Shown piece after piece: positions 1 to 7,066 of a stretch of 34,301 bases of DNA; the stretch's first letter is position 1; each line of letters opens with the position of its first letter. The notes beneath the pieces are model-generated. The model saw nothing but the letters and a program-made list of their open reading frames with translations. It did not search any database and was not told where the DNA came from. Location: positions 1-34,301 of the forward strand of contig CALLOA010000209.1 of assembly GCA_938005265.1 (NCBI GenBank), written 5' to 3'. The position numbers were made by a program, and so were the translations under genes. Origin of the DNA: an uncultured Granulosicoccaceae bacterium (GTDB lineage Bacteria > Pseudomonadota > Gammaproteobacteria > Granulosicoccales > Granulosicoccaceae).

Positions 1-93
1 TTCCAAAATGCTCCGCGGGCGATTATTACATGCGAAGGTGGAAAGTACAGGCGGTGAGAATATTGATAGTACAAACAATGCAGAGGCAAATAG

Positions 94-495
94 ATGCAAG
101 CTCGATGTTTTTGCGGTGATGTTAGATTAGTCATAGCAGGATCACCCGACTGGGTCTCCTACTGCCACTGCAAAAGTTGTAGAAAGGCAACCGGTGCGCC
201 GGTGACAGCCTATGCTTCTTTTAAAAATAGTCTACTTTCATTTGAATCCGGGAAGTTGAACATTTACGAATCTTCTCCCGGAACGAAATGGGGTTCCTGC
301 TCGAAATGTCATTCTCCTGTCTCTTACCAGGCGGATAAATGCCCTGATGATACGCACTTGCATTTAATAACGATAGATGAATATGCTGAGTTGATTCCGG
401 ATAGCCACGTACACTTTGAAGAGAAAGTGGTCTGGATGAATATTTTGGATGATCATCCAAAATATCAAGGGAGTGGCCCGGTACTGCAGGAATAG
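94..495 (+). CDS. GFA-domain (glutathione-dependent formaldehyde-activating enzyme/CENP-V fold) zinc protein
   Basis: A 133-residue protein with the cysteine pattern of the GFA/CENP-V family: C5-x-C7, then C24-x-C26-x2-C29 followed by RKATGAP, then C69-x2-C72. Family members bind one or two structural or catalytic zinc ions through these cysteines. A few act on S-hydroxymethylglutathione, but most have no known substrate, so the family name should not be read as a function. The length is normal for the family. The ATG at 94 is preceded by AGAGG at 82-86 with a 7-nt spacer, which supports this start. The 93 bases to the left hold no gene I can recognise. It is the first of a series of stand-alone small genes, and the next gene is on the opposite strand. 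Confidence 0.85.
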   Translation: MQARCFCGDVRLVIAGSPDWVSYCHCKSCRKATGAPVTAYASFKNSLLSFESGKLNIYESSPGTKWGSCSKCHSPVSYQADKCPDDTHLHLITIDEYAELIPDSHVHFEEKVVWMNILDDHPKYQGSGPVLQE

Positions 496-555
496 CCGTT
501 TTCATGCATGCTGCAGGATCGGATTAATCAAGCCAAACGAATCATCATGCCGAGA

Positions 556-939
556 TTAAAACAGTTGCTGTTGCATTGGATGATTGACTCCATTGGGACC
601 TTGCCATTGGTACTGATTCAAATCTATTCTGCCTTGAGTGAAAATCAAACCTTCTTCATTAAGTAATTGTAGCTGCTGACTTGCACCAGCGCGGCTGCTC
701 ACCTTGCCCTGAGCATTGATGACACGGTGCCATGGCACATCTTCAGGGCAAATCGCCAACGCGTTGCCAACTAACTGTGCGATCGAGACAGTTTTTCCAT
801 TGAAATGAAAGTCAATTTCCTGTGGCTTTGGCAGTGCTTGTGCTATCTGCCCATAAGTAACCACTTTGCCACGCGGAACTTGCCGCACAAAGTTCCAGAC
901 TTCATCGAAATATGCCTGCTGACCCTCGGAAATATTCAT
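556..939 (-). CDS. Alkyltransferase-like protein (ATL; MGMT fold without acceptor cysteine)
   Basis: A 127-residue protein of the O6-alkylguanine-DNA alkyltransferase C-terminal domain family. The helix-turn-helix part (VPRGKVVTYGQIAQAL, residues 21-36), the VGNAL segment (57-61) and the active-site loop are present. The loop reads PWHRV (69-73) where active MGMT/Ogt enzymes have PCHRV, so tryptophan replaces the methyl-accepting cysteine. That is the hallmark of alkyltransferase-like proteins, which bind O6-alkylguanine without removing the alkyl group and hand the lesion to nucleotide excision repair. An extra stretch (about residues 38-52) separates the helix-turn-helix from VGNAL. The gene stands alone on the minus strand between two plus-strand genes. 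Family call is firm; the repair role is inferred from characterised ATLs. Confidence 0.88.
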   Translation of the reverse strand: MNISEGQQAYFDEVWNFVRQVPRGKVVTYGQIAQALPKPQEIDFHFNGKTVSIAQLVGNALAICPEDVPWHRVINAQGKVSSRAGASQQLQLLNEEGLIFTQGRIDLNQYQWQGPNGVNHPMQQQLF

Positions 940-1097
940 ATTGCATTAGGGCTGTTGTCTTCATATATACTTTGCCATAAACAAACCGGTTGTAGCACCT
1001 AAATTATTTTGGTTACTGCAATCGTCTTTCTTTAAATTTAGCTACCTGCTGTGGATTCTTTTTCAATCATAGCCAGCAAGGGTTAAGAATAGTCAGC

Positions 1098-2423
1098 ATG
1101 TCGCAACAATCAACGCTTGTTGGCGCTCCGTTGGGGCCAACCATGTTTCGTCTGGCCATACCCGGTGTTGTAGGGGCGTTGCTGTTTTCACTGCCCGCGT
1201 TAATAGAGGCGAGCTTTCTGAAGAACTCGGGTGCAGATGCCCTTGCAGCTGTGGCACTGGTTTATCCATTGATCATCCTTGCTGCCATGTTTTCAGCGGG
1301 TGCGATTGGTGGCGCCGTCAGCGGCCTGACTGCAAGAGCCATTGGTGCTGGAGATGATAGAGAAGCAAGCGCGGTACTGGTTTGTGCAGTACTGATTTCT
1401 TTCGCTGGCGGTCTTCTGATGTGGTTTCTGGTGGTGAAATTTGGCCCCTTGTTGTATCACTATGCATCCGACAGCATATCGGTTGTTGAGGCCGCAAAGC
1501 GCTATGCCGGCTATCTTTTTCCTGCAATAACCATATATTGGTTATTTAATATGCTTTGTTCGGTTTTGCGTGGTACGGGGGATATGGTGCGGCCTGCACT
1601 CACTGCTGCAGTTTTATTGCTCTCATACACTGGGTTGGCATGGTTGATTATTCCCGGCGCTGCCTCGCTGGACGAGGCCATGAAACTTGCAGCCGTTGCT
1701 ATGGCTGGGTCGTATTTGATAGCACTGGCCATGGCTATTTGGTGCATAGCCCGGCGTGGTCAACGCGTACGTTTTGATTTGGCGGCGTTTCGTTGGCAAA
1801 CGCTATTTCGTATTCTCAGGCAAGGCCTGCTTGCCGCCAGTCAATCCGTTATGACAATAATGTACGCGCTGGTGACCACCGTGCTGTTCAGTCGGTTTGG
1901 CACTGACTGGCTGGCAGGTTTTGGTCTGGCAGTTCGGCTTGAACTTATTATGGTGCCGGTGATATTCGGTATCGGATCATCGTTGATCGCAATAGTGGGT
2001 GCCCATGTTGGTGCGGGTTACCGCGAAAAGGCTATTTCAATTGCATGGCGCGGAGTATTGATAAATGCTGCGCTGGTTGGGGTCGTTGGCTTGTTATTCT
2101 CATTATTCCCCGGTAGCTGGTGTGGCTTGGTAGGCAGCGATGCTAACGTAATTGCCAACTGTAACCATTCCCTCAGAATCATTGCGCCATCCTATGTGTT
2201 CTTCGCCCTTGGCCTTGGTTGTTACTTTGGCAGTCAGGGTTTGAATACGTTGAAGTTTCCGGTGCTTGGCGCGTTTCTCCGCCTGGCTGTCGTGGCTACA
2301 GGTTTGTGGTGGGTTACTGCAGCAACATCGGTTAACACGGCACTGTATCTGGTGGTTTCTGCGGTTGTTATCTACGGACTTTTTGTAGCAGTTTCGCTTA
2401 AATTAGGGCCGTGGCGACGGTAA
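1098..2423 (+). CDS. MATE family multidrug/cation efflux transporter
   Basis: A 441-residue integral membrane protein with two MatE halves of about six helices each, the standard length of the multidrug and toxin extrusion family. The N-terminal half starts with PLGPTMFRLAIPGVVGALLFSLP, typical of the first MATE helix, and residues 60-75 (FSAGAIGGAVSGLTAR) match the loop and helix 2-3 region. These inner-membrane antiporters use Na+ or H+ to expel cationic drugs or metabolites. The substrate and coupling ion cannot be read here. No strong ribosome binding site precedes the ATG (AAGGG lies rather far upstream). The gene appears to be its own transcription unit, followed 83 bases later by a pentapeptide-repeat gene. 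Confidence 0.9.
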   Translation: MSQQSTLVGAPLGPTMFRLAIPGVVGALLFSLPALIEASFLKNSGADALAAVALVYPLIILAAMFSAGAIGGAVSGLTARAIGAGDDREASAVLVCAVLISFAGGLLMWFLVVKFGPLLYHYASDSISVVEAAKRYAGYLFPAITIYWLFNMLCSVLRGTGDMVRPALTAAVLLLSYTGLAWLIIPGAASLDEAMKLAAVAMAGSYLIALAMAIWCIARRGQRVRFDLAAFRWQTLFRILRQGLLAASQSVMTIMYALVTTVLFSRFGTDWLAGFGLAVRLELIMVPVIFGIGSSLIAIVGAHVGAGYREKAISIAWRGVLINAALVGVVGLLFSLFPGSWCGLVGSDANVIANCNHSLRIIAPSYVFFALGLGCYFGSQGLNTLKFPVLGAFLRLAVVATGLWWVTAATSVNTALYLVVSAVVIYGLFVAVSLKLGPWRR

Positions 2424-2506
2424 ATAGAATCTCCTTTGGGCCCTAAGCTATTGTTTGATTTGTATAGTGTTAACAGGGACAATTTCTGTTTTTAACGGAG
2501 AGCAAA

Positions 2507-2881
2507 ATGACTGGTAAAAGTAATCCTTTTCCTGACATAGAACACAAAGGTTTCGTTTTCTCGAAAGCTGATATGACGAACGTAAAATTCGACGGAGTGA
2601 ATCTTTCTGAATCTTATTTTTGGGCTGTATTGAGAAAAGCGGAATTTAAAGATTGCAATATGGAGTCAGCTATCTTCGATGATGTGAATCTGTCGGGTAG
2701 CTCATACGAGAATATCAATTTGAGTGGTACGACGTTTAATAACATCAATATGTCAGGGGTATCTTTCAGCAATTTGAATATGGCTAATGTTGATATATCC
2801 AATGCCAATATGGATGGAATGAAGATCAATGGGGTGCTGGTTACTGATCTGTTTGATGCCTACGAAAAGGCTGCCAATTAA
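2507..2881 (+). CDS. Pentapeptide repeat protein
   Basis: A 124-residue protein made almost wholly of pentapeptide repeats, A(D/N)LXX-like units repeated from about residue 18 to 112 (for example NVKFDGVNLSES, SAIFDDVNLSGS, GTTFNNINMSGV). Such repeats form a right-handed quadrilateral beta-helix. There is no signal peptide or membrane segment, so it is probably cytoplasmic. Well-known members (Qnr, MfpA) mimic DNA and protect gyrase, but they are about 180-220 residues long and this one is shorter, so no function can be assigned. GGAGAG just before the ATG, four bases from the start, is a good ribosome binding site. An 8-bp-stem hairpin covers the stop codon. Confidence 0.85.
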   Translation: MTGKSNPFPDIEHKGFVFSKADMTNVKFDGVNLSESYFWAVLRKAEFKDCNMESAIFDDVNLSGSSYENINLSGTTFNNINMSGVSFSNLNMANVDISNANMDGMKINGVLVTDLFDAYEKAAN

Positions 2882-2891
2882 ACATTGGCAG
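2871..2891 (+). repeat. Perfect 8-bp inverted repeat (hairpin) across a stop codon
   Basis: CTGCCAAT (2871-2878), a 5-base loop, then ATTGGCAG (2884-2891). The hairpin spans the TAA of the pentapeptide-repeat gene. No run of T follows, so it is not a classical intrinsic terminator. Two further perfect palindromes follow closely: GGTAGCTACC (2894-2903) and GTTGCAAC (2908-2915). It could stabilise the mRNA end or couple to the next gene. Confidence 0.6.
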
Positions 2892-2940
2892 GCGGTAGCT
2901 ACCATGCGTTGCAACAACTTTTTTACAGGAGAATCGTGTC

Positions 2941-3312
2941 GTGCCAGTTATTCGTATAGAAGTTCCGGAAGGTACTCCTCAAGACATAAAACGCCGAATC
3001 AGGGAAGGGGCCAAGCAAGCGGTGCTTGACACCCTGGCACCGAAAGAAACCAAGTATGACTATGTTGCAGTACGCGAGGTTTTTGCAGAAATCGGTGACG
3101 GCGTGCCACTAGTCACCGTGGATTTGCGCCCGGGCAGGGGGCCTGAGCGGAAAAAGGCGCTCAGTGATTCTCTGGCAAAATTACTAGACAAGGAGCTTGG
3201 CGTTCCAGCGAATGACGTCTACGTGCTTTATCGGGAAAACCCCGCTGAGAACCACTACTGCGGTGGAGAGCCATTAGCACCCTGGGTTCCAGCAAGCGAA
3301 CTTGATCAATAA
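2941..3312 (+). CDS. Tautomerase (4-oxalocrotonate tautomerase/MIF superfamily) protein
   Basis: A 123-residue protein that starts with Met-Pro (MPVIRIEVPEGT). After Met removal, the N-terminal proline is the catalytic base of the tautomerase superfamily. The pattern of an N-terminal strand, a helix with KRRIREGAKQAVLDTL (residues 17-33) and a second half with KKALSDSLAKLLDKELGVPANDVYVLY fits a two-unit beta-alpha-beta tautomerase rather than the 62-residue 4-OT type. The substrate is unknown. The start is GTG at 2941 with AGGAGA at 2927-2932, eight bases upstream, which decides the start. It lies 59 bases after the pentapeptide gene, so the two could be cotranscribed. Confidence 0.8.
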   Translation: MPVIRIEVPEGTPQDIKRRIREGAKQAVLDTLAPKETKYDYVAVREVFAEIGDGVPLVTVDLRPGRGPERKKALSDSLAKLLDKELGVPANDVYVLYRENPAENHYCGGEPLAPWVPASELDQ

Positions 3313-3338
3313 TGGCCGCAAGTGTCATCGTTGCAATA

Positions 3339-3352
3339 CCTGTCGGCACAGG
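3339..3352 (+). repeat. Small hairpin after the tautomerase gene
   Basis: CCTGT, four-base loop CGGC, ACAGG. It lies 27 bases past the stop codon at 3312. The nearest T run (around 3370) is too far away for a clear intrinsic terminator. It is the only structured element I see in the 274-base gap up to 3587; I could not assign a promoter in that gap. Confidence 0.35.
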
Positions 3353-3586
3353 CTAAATCACTTCAGCTACATTTTTAAAAAAGGCATTTTGACTATTCTG
3401 GGTGCAAATTATTGGCTCCCGGTTCTGGCCTTCTGCCTGGTCGGCAATCTATATAACCGATAAAAACGTAAACAGAACTTCGCTCAACAGGTGGTAACAC
3501 ATGTAATGCGAATTTCAAAAATGACAAATATTTGGGAAACGTCGGACTATTAGTCTCGAGCTTACATTCAGGGTTCCAGAAAGAAT

Positions 3587-4510
3587 ATGGTTTATGTAGC
3601 ATTGATTGTCGGTTGCTTGCTTTTGTACAAAGGCGGGAGCTGGTTGCTGGACGGTGTCATCGGAATTGGTACAAGGCTAAATATGCCAACTGCCATCATC
3701 GGGCTTGTTCTCGTGTCCTTGGGTACCAGTGCGCCTGAGTTATTTGTGAGCGTTGGCTCGGCATTGCAAGGGCATGGAGGATTGGCGGCTGGTAACGTGG
3801 TAGGTTCCAACAACATCAATATATCAATTGTGCTTGGTATAACCATCTGTGTTGCCGTGTTGCATGTCGAAAAGATGTTGCAACAACAAATGATAGCAGT
3901 GCTGGTTATATCACTGCTTGCGACATGGGTGGTTTTTGATGGTCATGTATCTCGTCTGGAAGGGTTGTGCCTGATTATCACGATGATAATCAGTTTTATC
4001 TTTGCTGTGAAAAACCGTAATAGGAACGAGCAGCACGTCGAGAATGGCTCAAATTCAGCGTCGGCCTCGATCAAACACTTGTCGCTGCTGACTATGGGTG
4101 GTTTGGTTGCACTGTTAGTGGGTGCTGAATCCTTAATCTGGGGCGGGCTTGCCCTGGCAAACCGGCTGAATTTGTCCGAAACGGTTATCGCACTCACCGT
4201 TACCGCTCTGGGTACCAGTTTGCCTGAAATTGCAGCATCGGTAGTAGCGATAGTCAAACGGCAGACCAGTTTGGCCTTGGGTAATGTTATTGGTTCCAAT
4301 CTATTGAATATCGGGCTTGTATTGGGTGTAAGCGCCGCTATTGTCCCGCTTGGTAATATTGATCTTGATTTGCCTACATTGGTATTTTTTGTCGGCTTGA
4401 TATTGTCTATTCTACTGCTTAGTTTTAAGCCCGGCTATTTGCCCAGATGGTCAGGCTATCTGTTGGTAATCAGCTACTTCGCCTATGTTGCCATTCTGTT
4501 GAATTTTTAA
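3587..4510 (+). CDS. Calcium/sodium antiporter (CaCA family, YrbG-like)
   Basis: A 307-residue inner-membrane protein with the two inverted alpha-repeats that define the Ca2+/cation antiporter family. Repeat 1 has GTSAPE (residues 46-51) and GNVVGSNNIN (69-78); repeat 2 has GTSLPE (209-214) and GNVIGSNLLN (232-241). The glutamates and asparagines in these motifs form the ion-binding site in known exchangers. About ten membrane segments are split by a hydrophilic loop at about residues 142-165. The length matches E. coli YrbG. It would exchange Ca2+ (or another divalent ion) for Na+ or H+; the real ions are not visible from sequence. The next gene starts only 20 bases after the stop, suggesting cotranscription. 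Confidence 0.92.
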   Translation: MVYVALIVGCLLLYKGGSWLLDGVIGIGTRLNMPTAIIGLVLVSLGTSAPELFVSVGSALQGHGGLAAGNVVGSNNINISIVLGITICVAVLHVEKMLQQQMIAVLVISLLATWVVFDGHVSRLEGLCLIITMIISFIFAVKNRNRNEQHVENGSNSASASIKHLSLLTMGGLVALLVGAESLIWGGLALANRLNLSETVIALTVTALGTSLPEIAASVVAIVKRQTSLALGNVIGSNLLNIGLVLGVSAAIVPLGNIDLDLPTLVFFVGLILSILLLSFKPGYLPRWSGYLLVISYFAYVAILLNF

Positions 4511-4530
4511 CACATGGTGTGAGACCTTCA

Positions 4531-4935
4531 ATGAATGAAAAAATCAAGGAAAAGATTCATCTCTATCCTAAGGATGCAAAAGTAGTATTCATTAGCTTAA
4601 GAAAATTATTGTTTAGTGTCGCTAAAGAGCGCGAGCTAGGCGAGGTAGAAGAAGATTTAAAATGGGGCGAGCCCAGCTACAAAACCATTAGTGGTTCGCC
4701 CGTCAGAATTGCCTGGAAAGAAAATAAGCCGGATCAGATATCACTATTTTTCAATTGCAATACATCATTAGTTGAGACTTTCAGGGAAATTTACACAGAC
4801 TCTTTGCAGTTTGAAGGGAATCGTGAAATCGTAGTGCCTATTTCAGAGCCCTTTCCGGAACCCGAACTCACTCATTGCCTTTTTATGGCGCTTAATTACC
4901 ACAAATTGAAGAAGCTGCCACTGCTTGGTGCCTAG
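4531..4935 (+). CDS. DUF1801 domain protein
   Basis: A 134-residue cytoplasmic protein of the DUF1801 (YdhG-like) family. The segment EEDLKWGEPSYKTISGSPVRIAW (about residues 40-62) and the following predicted strands are typical. No enzymatic function is established for this fold. The open frame extends upstream into the antiporter gene, but the ATG at 4531, just past the antiporter stop, gives a protein that begins where the family begins, so I chose it. The short gap of 20 bases suggests coupling with the antiporter gene. There is no signal peptide or membrane helix. Confidence 0.78.
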   Translation: MNEKIKEKIHLYPKDAKVVFISLRKLLFSVAKERELGEVEEDLKWGEPSYKTISGSPVRIAWKENKPDQISLFFNCNTSLVETFREIYTDSLQFEGNREIVVPISEPFPEPELTHCLFMALNYHKLKKLPLLGA

Positions 4936-4948
4936 CACGAAGTAAGGA

Positions 4949-4991
4949 GGATGCATCTGAAGTCACCGCACAGGTGTGCGTTGTAGCATCC
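4949..4991 (+). repeat. Nested inverted repeat in the gap upstream of the tRNA-binding protein gene
   Basis: An outer stem GGATGC (4949-4954) pairs with GCATCC (4986-4991). Inside it, CGCAC (4967-4971) pairs with GTGCG (4976-4980) around a four-base loop. The next bases are G-rich rather than T-rich, so it is not a standard terminator. It could be an RNA processing or attenuation element, or it could be chance. Confidence 0.4.
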
Positions 4992-5041
4992 TTGGGGTGA
5001 GTGTTATGCTGTTTGCCGTTACTAATTAAGGGCATATATAG

Positions 5042-5395
5042 ATGGAATACGCACCCATCAAAGAGGAAATCACCTTTGAATTGTTTGAAAAGCTGGACAT
5101 CCGGGTTGGCACGATTACCAAAGTAGAAGAGGTTGAAAAATCAAAAAAGCTGATGAAGCTGACCGTTGATTTTGGTGACCATACCCGTTCAATTCTAGCC
5201 GGTATAAAGCAGGAGCGGGATAATCCGAATGAGATTCAGGGTAAACAAGCCTTATTTATCGTAAATTTACCAGAAAGAAAAATGGCGGGTGAACTTTCTC
5301 AAGGGATGCTTTTCGATATAGGGTATGCCGATAACCTTACGCCGTGTTTGGCGACGCCTGAGTTCCCGATGCCTGATGGGTGCAGGGCAGGATAG
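5042..5395 (+). CDS. tRNA-binding (EMAP II/CsaA/YgjH-like) domain protein
   Basis: A 117-residue stand-alone tRNA-binding OB-fold protein. Diagnostic stretches are FEKLDIRVGTITKVEEVE (about residues 15-32), SKKLMKLTVDFGD, and RKMAGELSQGMLF near residue 80, which matches the KM-G-x-S-x-GM motif of this family. The C-terminal end LATPEFPMPDGCRAG is also typical of CsaA/YgjH. B. subtilis CsaA has been described as an export-related chaperone, and YgjH as a structure-specific tRNA-binding protein, so the cellular role is uncertain. AAGGG precedes the ATG at a normal distance. It seems to be a single-gene unit. Confidence 0.88.
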   Translation: MEYAPIKEEITFELFEKLDIRVGTITKVEEVEKSKKLMKLTVDFGDHTRSILAGIKQERDNPNEIQGKQALFIVNLPERKMAGELSQGMLFDIGYADNLTPCLATPEFPMPDGCRAG

Positions 5396-5472
5396 ATGCA
5401 TAAAACATAAGGTGCGAAAAGGCAAAACAGACTCTGATACACGCAATATTAGCCTCTAATGGGTCAAATATC

Positions 5473-5886
5473 TTGGATATTGAAGTTACCAACAAAGCTG
5501 ACCAACACTTTGAAGCGCGCATTGTTGATGAAATCAGAAAATACAATGCAGCCTTCAGTAAAGGAACAGTCGAGCAACTTTCAGTGTATGTGCGAAATGC
5601 GGATTCTGAATTGGTAGGTGGCTTGTCCGGAGCGACTTTTGGTAGCTGGTTACATATCGATTTGTTGTGGGTAAGTGCCAATGAGCGTGGAAACGGTATC
5701 GGCTCCAGGATGTTGTTAGATGCTGAGCAGGAAGCAAAAAAGCGGGGTTGCACGGGCGCAACACTTGATACTTACAGTTTTCAAGCCTTGGATTTTTATA
5801 TCAAGCAAGGTTACAGTCAGTTTGGGGTTTTGCAAGGCTATGCTGGCAAGTACAAAAGGCATTATCTTGAAAAGTGTTTAACGTAA
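5473..5886 (+). CDS. GNAT family N-acetyltransferase
   Basis: A 137-residue protein with a GNAT fold. The acetyl-CoA pyrophosphate-binding motif is at about residues 73-80 (NERGNGIGSRML, the R/Q-x-x-G-x-G/A pattern), after a strand reading HIDLLWVS. The C-terminal part (TLDTYSFQALDFYIKQGYSQFGVLQGY) is the usual GNAT motif B. The acceptor substrate is unknown. The start is TTG at 5473. No in-frame ATG upstream gives a better start, and an ATG at 5459 is out of frame. The ribosome binding site is weak. It stands alone between the tRNA-binding protein and the cupin gene. Confidence 0.82.
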   Translation: MDIEVTNKADQHFEARIVDEIRKYNAAFSKGTVEQLSVYVRNADSELVGGLSGATFGSWLHIDLLWVSANERGNGIGSRMLLDAEQEAKKRGCTGATLDTYSFQALDFYIKQGYSQFGVLQGYAGKYKRHYLEKCLT

Positions 5887-5903
5887 GAGGCATCAAGTGG
5901 CTG

Positions 5904-5962
5904 AATCAGGGGCGCATGCCGCTAGACGAATTATTTTTTGTACATTGCATGTCGCCTGATTA
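5904..5962 (+). repeat. Imperfect inverted repeat with unequal internal bulge
   Basis: Left arm AATCAGG (5904-5910), four unpaired bases, then CATGC (5915-5919). Right arm GCATG (5947-5951), three unpaired bases, then CCTGATT (5955-5961). Arms of 7 and 5 bp separated by a 4-versus-3 base bulge resemble the two-box layout of recombination hairpins, but the terminal core sequences expected of integron attC sites are absent. It lies between the GNAT and cupin genes. Confidence 0.5.
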
Positions 5963-5994
5963 TCCAAGCGTAGAGTTTGTGGCTGGAGAATTTT

Positions 5995-6477
5995 TTGGAC
6001 AAGTATATAGTTACTAAAGAAGAAATTGAGGAGTTTGAAGGAATACCAAAAACCCATTTTCTTAATTCGAACGCGAAGAGAATCAATAAATCTCTCGGTG
6101 ACATAACGGGTTTAACCGGTCTGGGCGTGCATATCATTGAAGTGCAGCCCGGTCACGAATCTACCGAATTTCACAAGCACTACCACGAAGATGAATGTGT
6201 TTATATTCTACAGGGAACTGCCACAGCAAAAATCGGTGATGAAACCTATACGGTGAAAGCGGGCGATTTTATTGGCTACCGCGCGGGAGGTGAAGCTCAC
6301 ACTCTTGTAAACAATGGCAGCGAGGTGTTCAAATGTATCGTGATCGGGCAGCGTCTTGATCATGACGTCGGCGATTATCCCAATCTGAAAAAACGTATTT
6401 ACCGCCAGAAAAATATGTCTTGGGATTTGGTGGATATTGACAATATTAGTGAACCAGCTGCCGGGAGAAAAACCTGA
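5995..6477 (+). CDS. Cupin domain protein
   Basis: A 160-residue single-domain cupin. Cupin motif 1 is H60-x-H62-x-H64-E with the downstream E67 (HKHYHEDECVYILQG), followed by G-D-x2-Y-x-V-K-A-G-D-F-I-G-Y; motif 2 includes H102 (GGEAHTLVNN). The His/Glu set would bind one metal ion. No reaction can be named. It could be an isomerase, a dioxygenase or a sugar-binding cupin. The open frame can also begin at TTG 5977, but the TTG at 5995 has GGAG at 5985-5988 six bases before it and gives a natural N-terminus, so I chose it. The C-terminus carries a basic tail (KKRIYRQKN) followed by an acidic patch. Confidence 0.8.
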   Translation: MDKYIVTKEEIEEFEGIPKTHFLNSNAKRINKSLGDITGLTGLGVHIIEVQPGHESTEFHKHYHEDECVYILQGTATAKIGDETYTVKAGDFIGYRAGGEAHTLVNNGSEVFKCIVIGQRLDHDVGDYPNLKKRIYRQKNMSWDLVDIDNISEPAAGRKT

Positions 6478-6538
6478 TCAACACTATTAACCTTCAGTTG
6501 TTGCGCTGCTCAGTGTGGCTACCGATTATTAACTGACT

Positions 6539-6955
6539 ATGGCTACGATTGGTTTGGCAGGCTGGATTCGCTGGTTGCTCATAATTCCTGTTTGTATCTT
6601 GTGTTGGTATCTTGTATTCACTCTCGGTTTCGGGTTGTTGGGTGTTTTGCTGAAGATGTGCCCGGAAGAACACATTACAAGTGGCACTTGTGGGGCCCCC
6701 TGGTATGCGAACGCCAAGGATGCATTGATCATCGCACTTGCTGGATTGTCTGCTTTCGTTGTTGTTTTTACCGCTTATATGCTTGCGCCCTCTCATAAAA
6801 CCACAGTTGCATTGATTACGTTTTTGCTGGGATCAGCTGCAGCCACGTATGTTGTGGTTGATACCGGTTCGTGGACGGAATACATAGCTGCCATTATTGC
6901 TGGCTTGTTAACCACGATTATCATTTTAAAAAGAAATAGAAAGATTCCGGCTTAA
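6539..6955 (+). CDS. Small integral membrane protein of unknown function
   Basis: A 138-residue hydrophobic protein with four predicted membrane helices (about residues 9-38, 62-82, 88-107 and 113-130) and a basic C-terminal tail (KRNRKIPA). A loop between helices 1 and 2 holds two cysteines (MCPEEHITSGTCGAP), which could form a disulfide if it faces the periplasm. I do not recognise the family and assign no function. There is no clear ribosome binding site before the ATG. It is a single gene 61 bases after the cupin gene. Confidence 0.6.
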   Translation: MATIGLAGWIRWLLIIPVCILCWYLVFTLGFGLLGVLLKMCPEEHITSGTCGAPWYANAKDALIIALAGLSAFVVVFTAYMLAPSHKTTVALITFLLGSAAATYVVVDTGSWTEYIAAIIAGLLTTIIILKRNRKIPA

Positions 6956-7066
6956 TATTTTTGGCTATTGCTTTTTTAGCTACGGTATTTTGCCAAGTTC
7001 AACCACGTTGGCCCACAGCCGGGTATCTGCAAATACTAATTTTGTTTTAACCAACTATGGACAATC

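Noticed and set aside
556..939. Functional O6-methylguanine-DNA methyltransferase
   Set aside because: The acceptor cysteine in PCHRV is replaced by tryptophan (PWHRV), so it is called an alkyltransferase-like protein.
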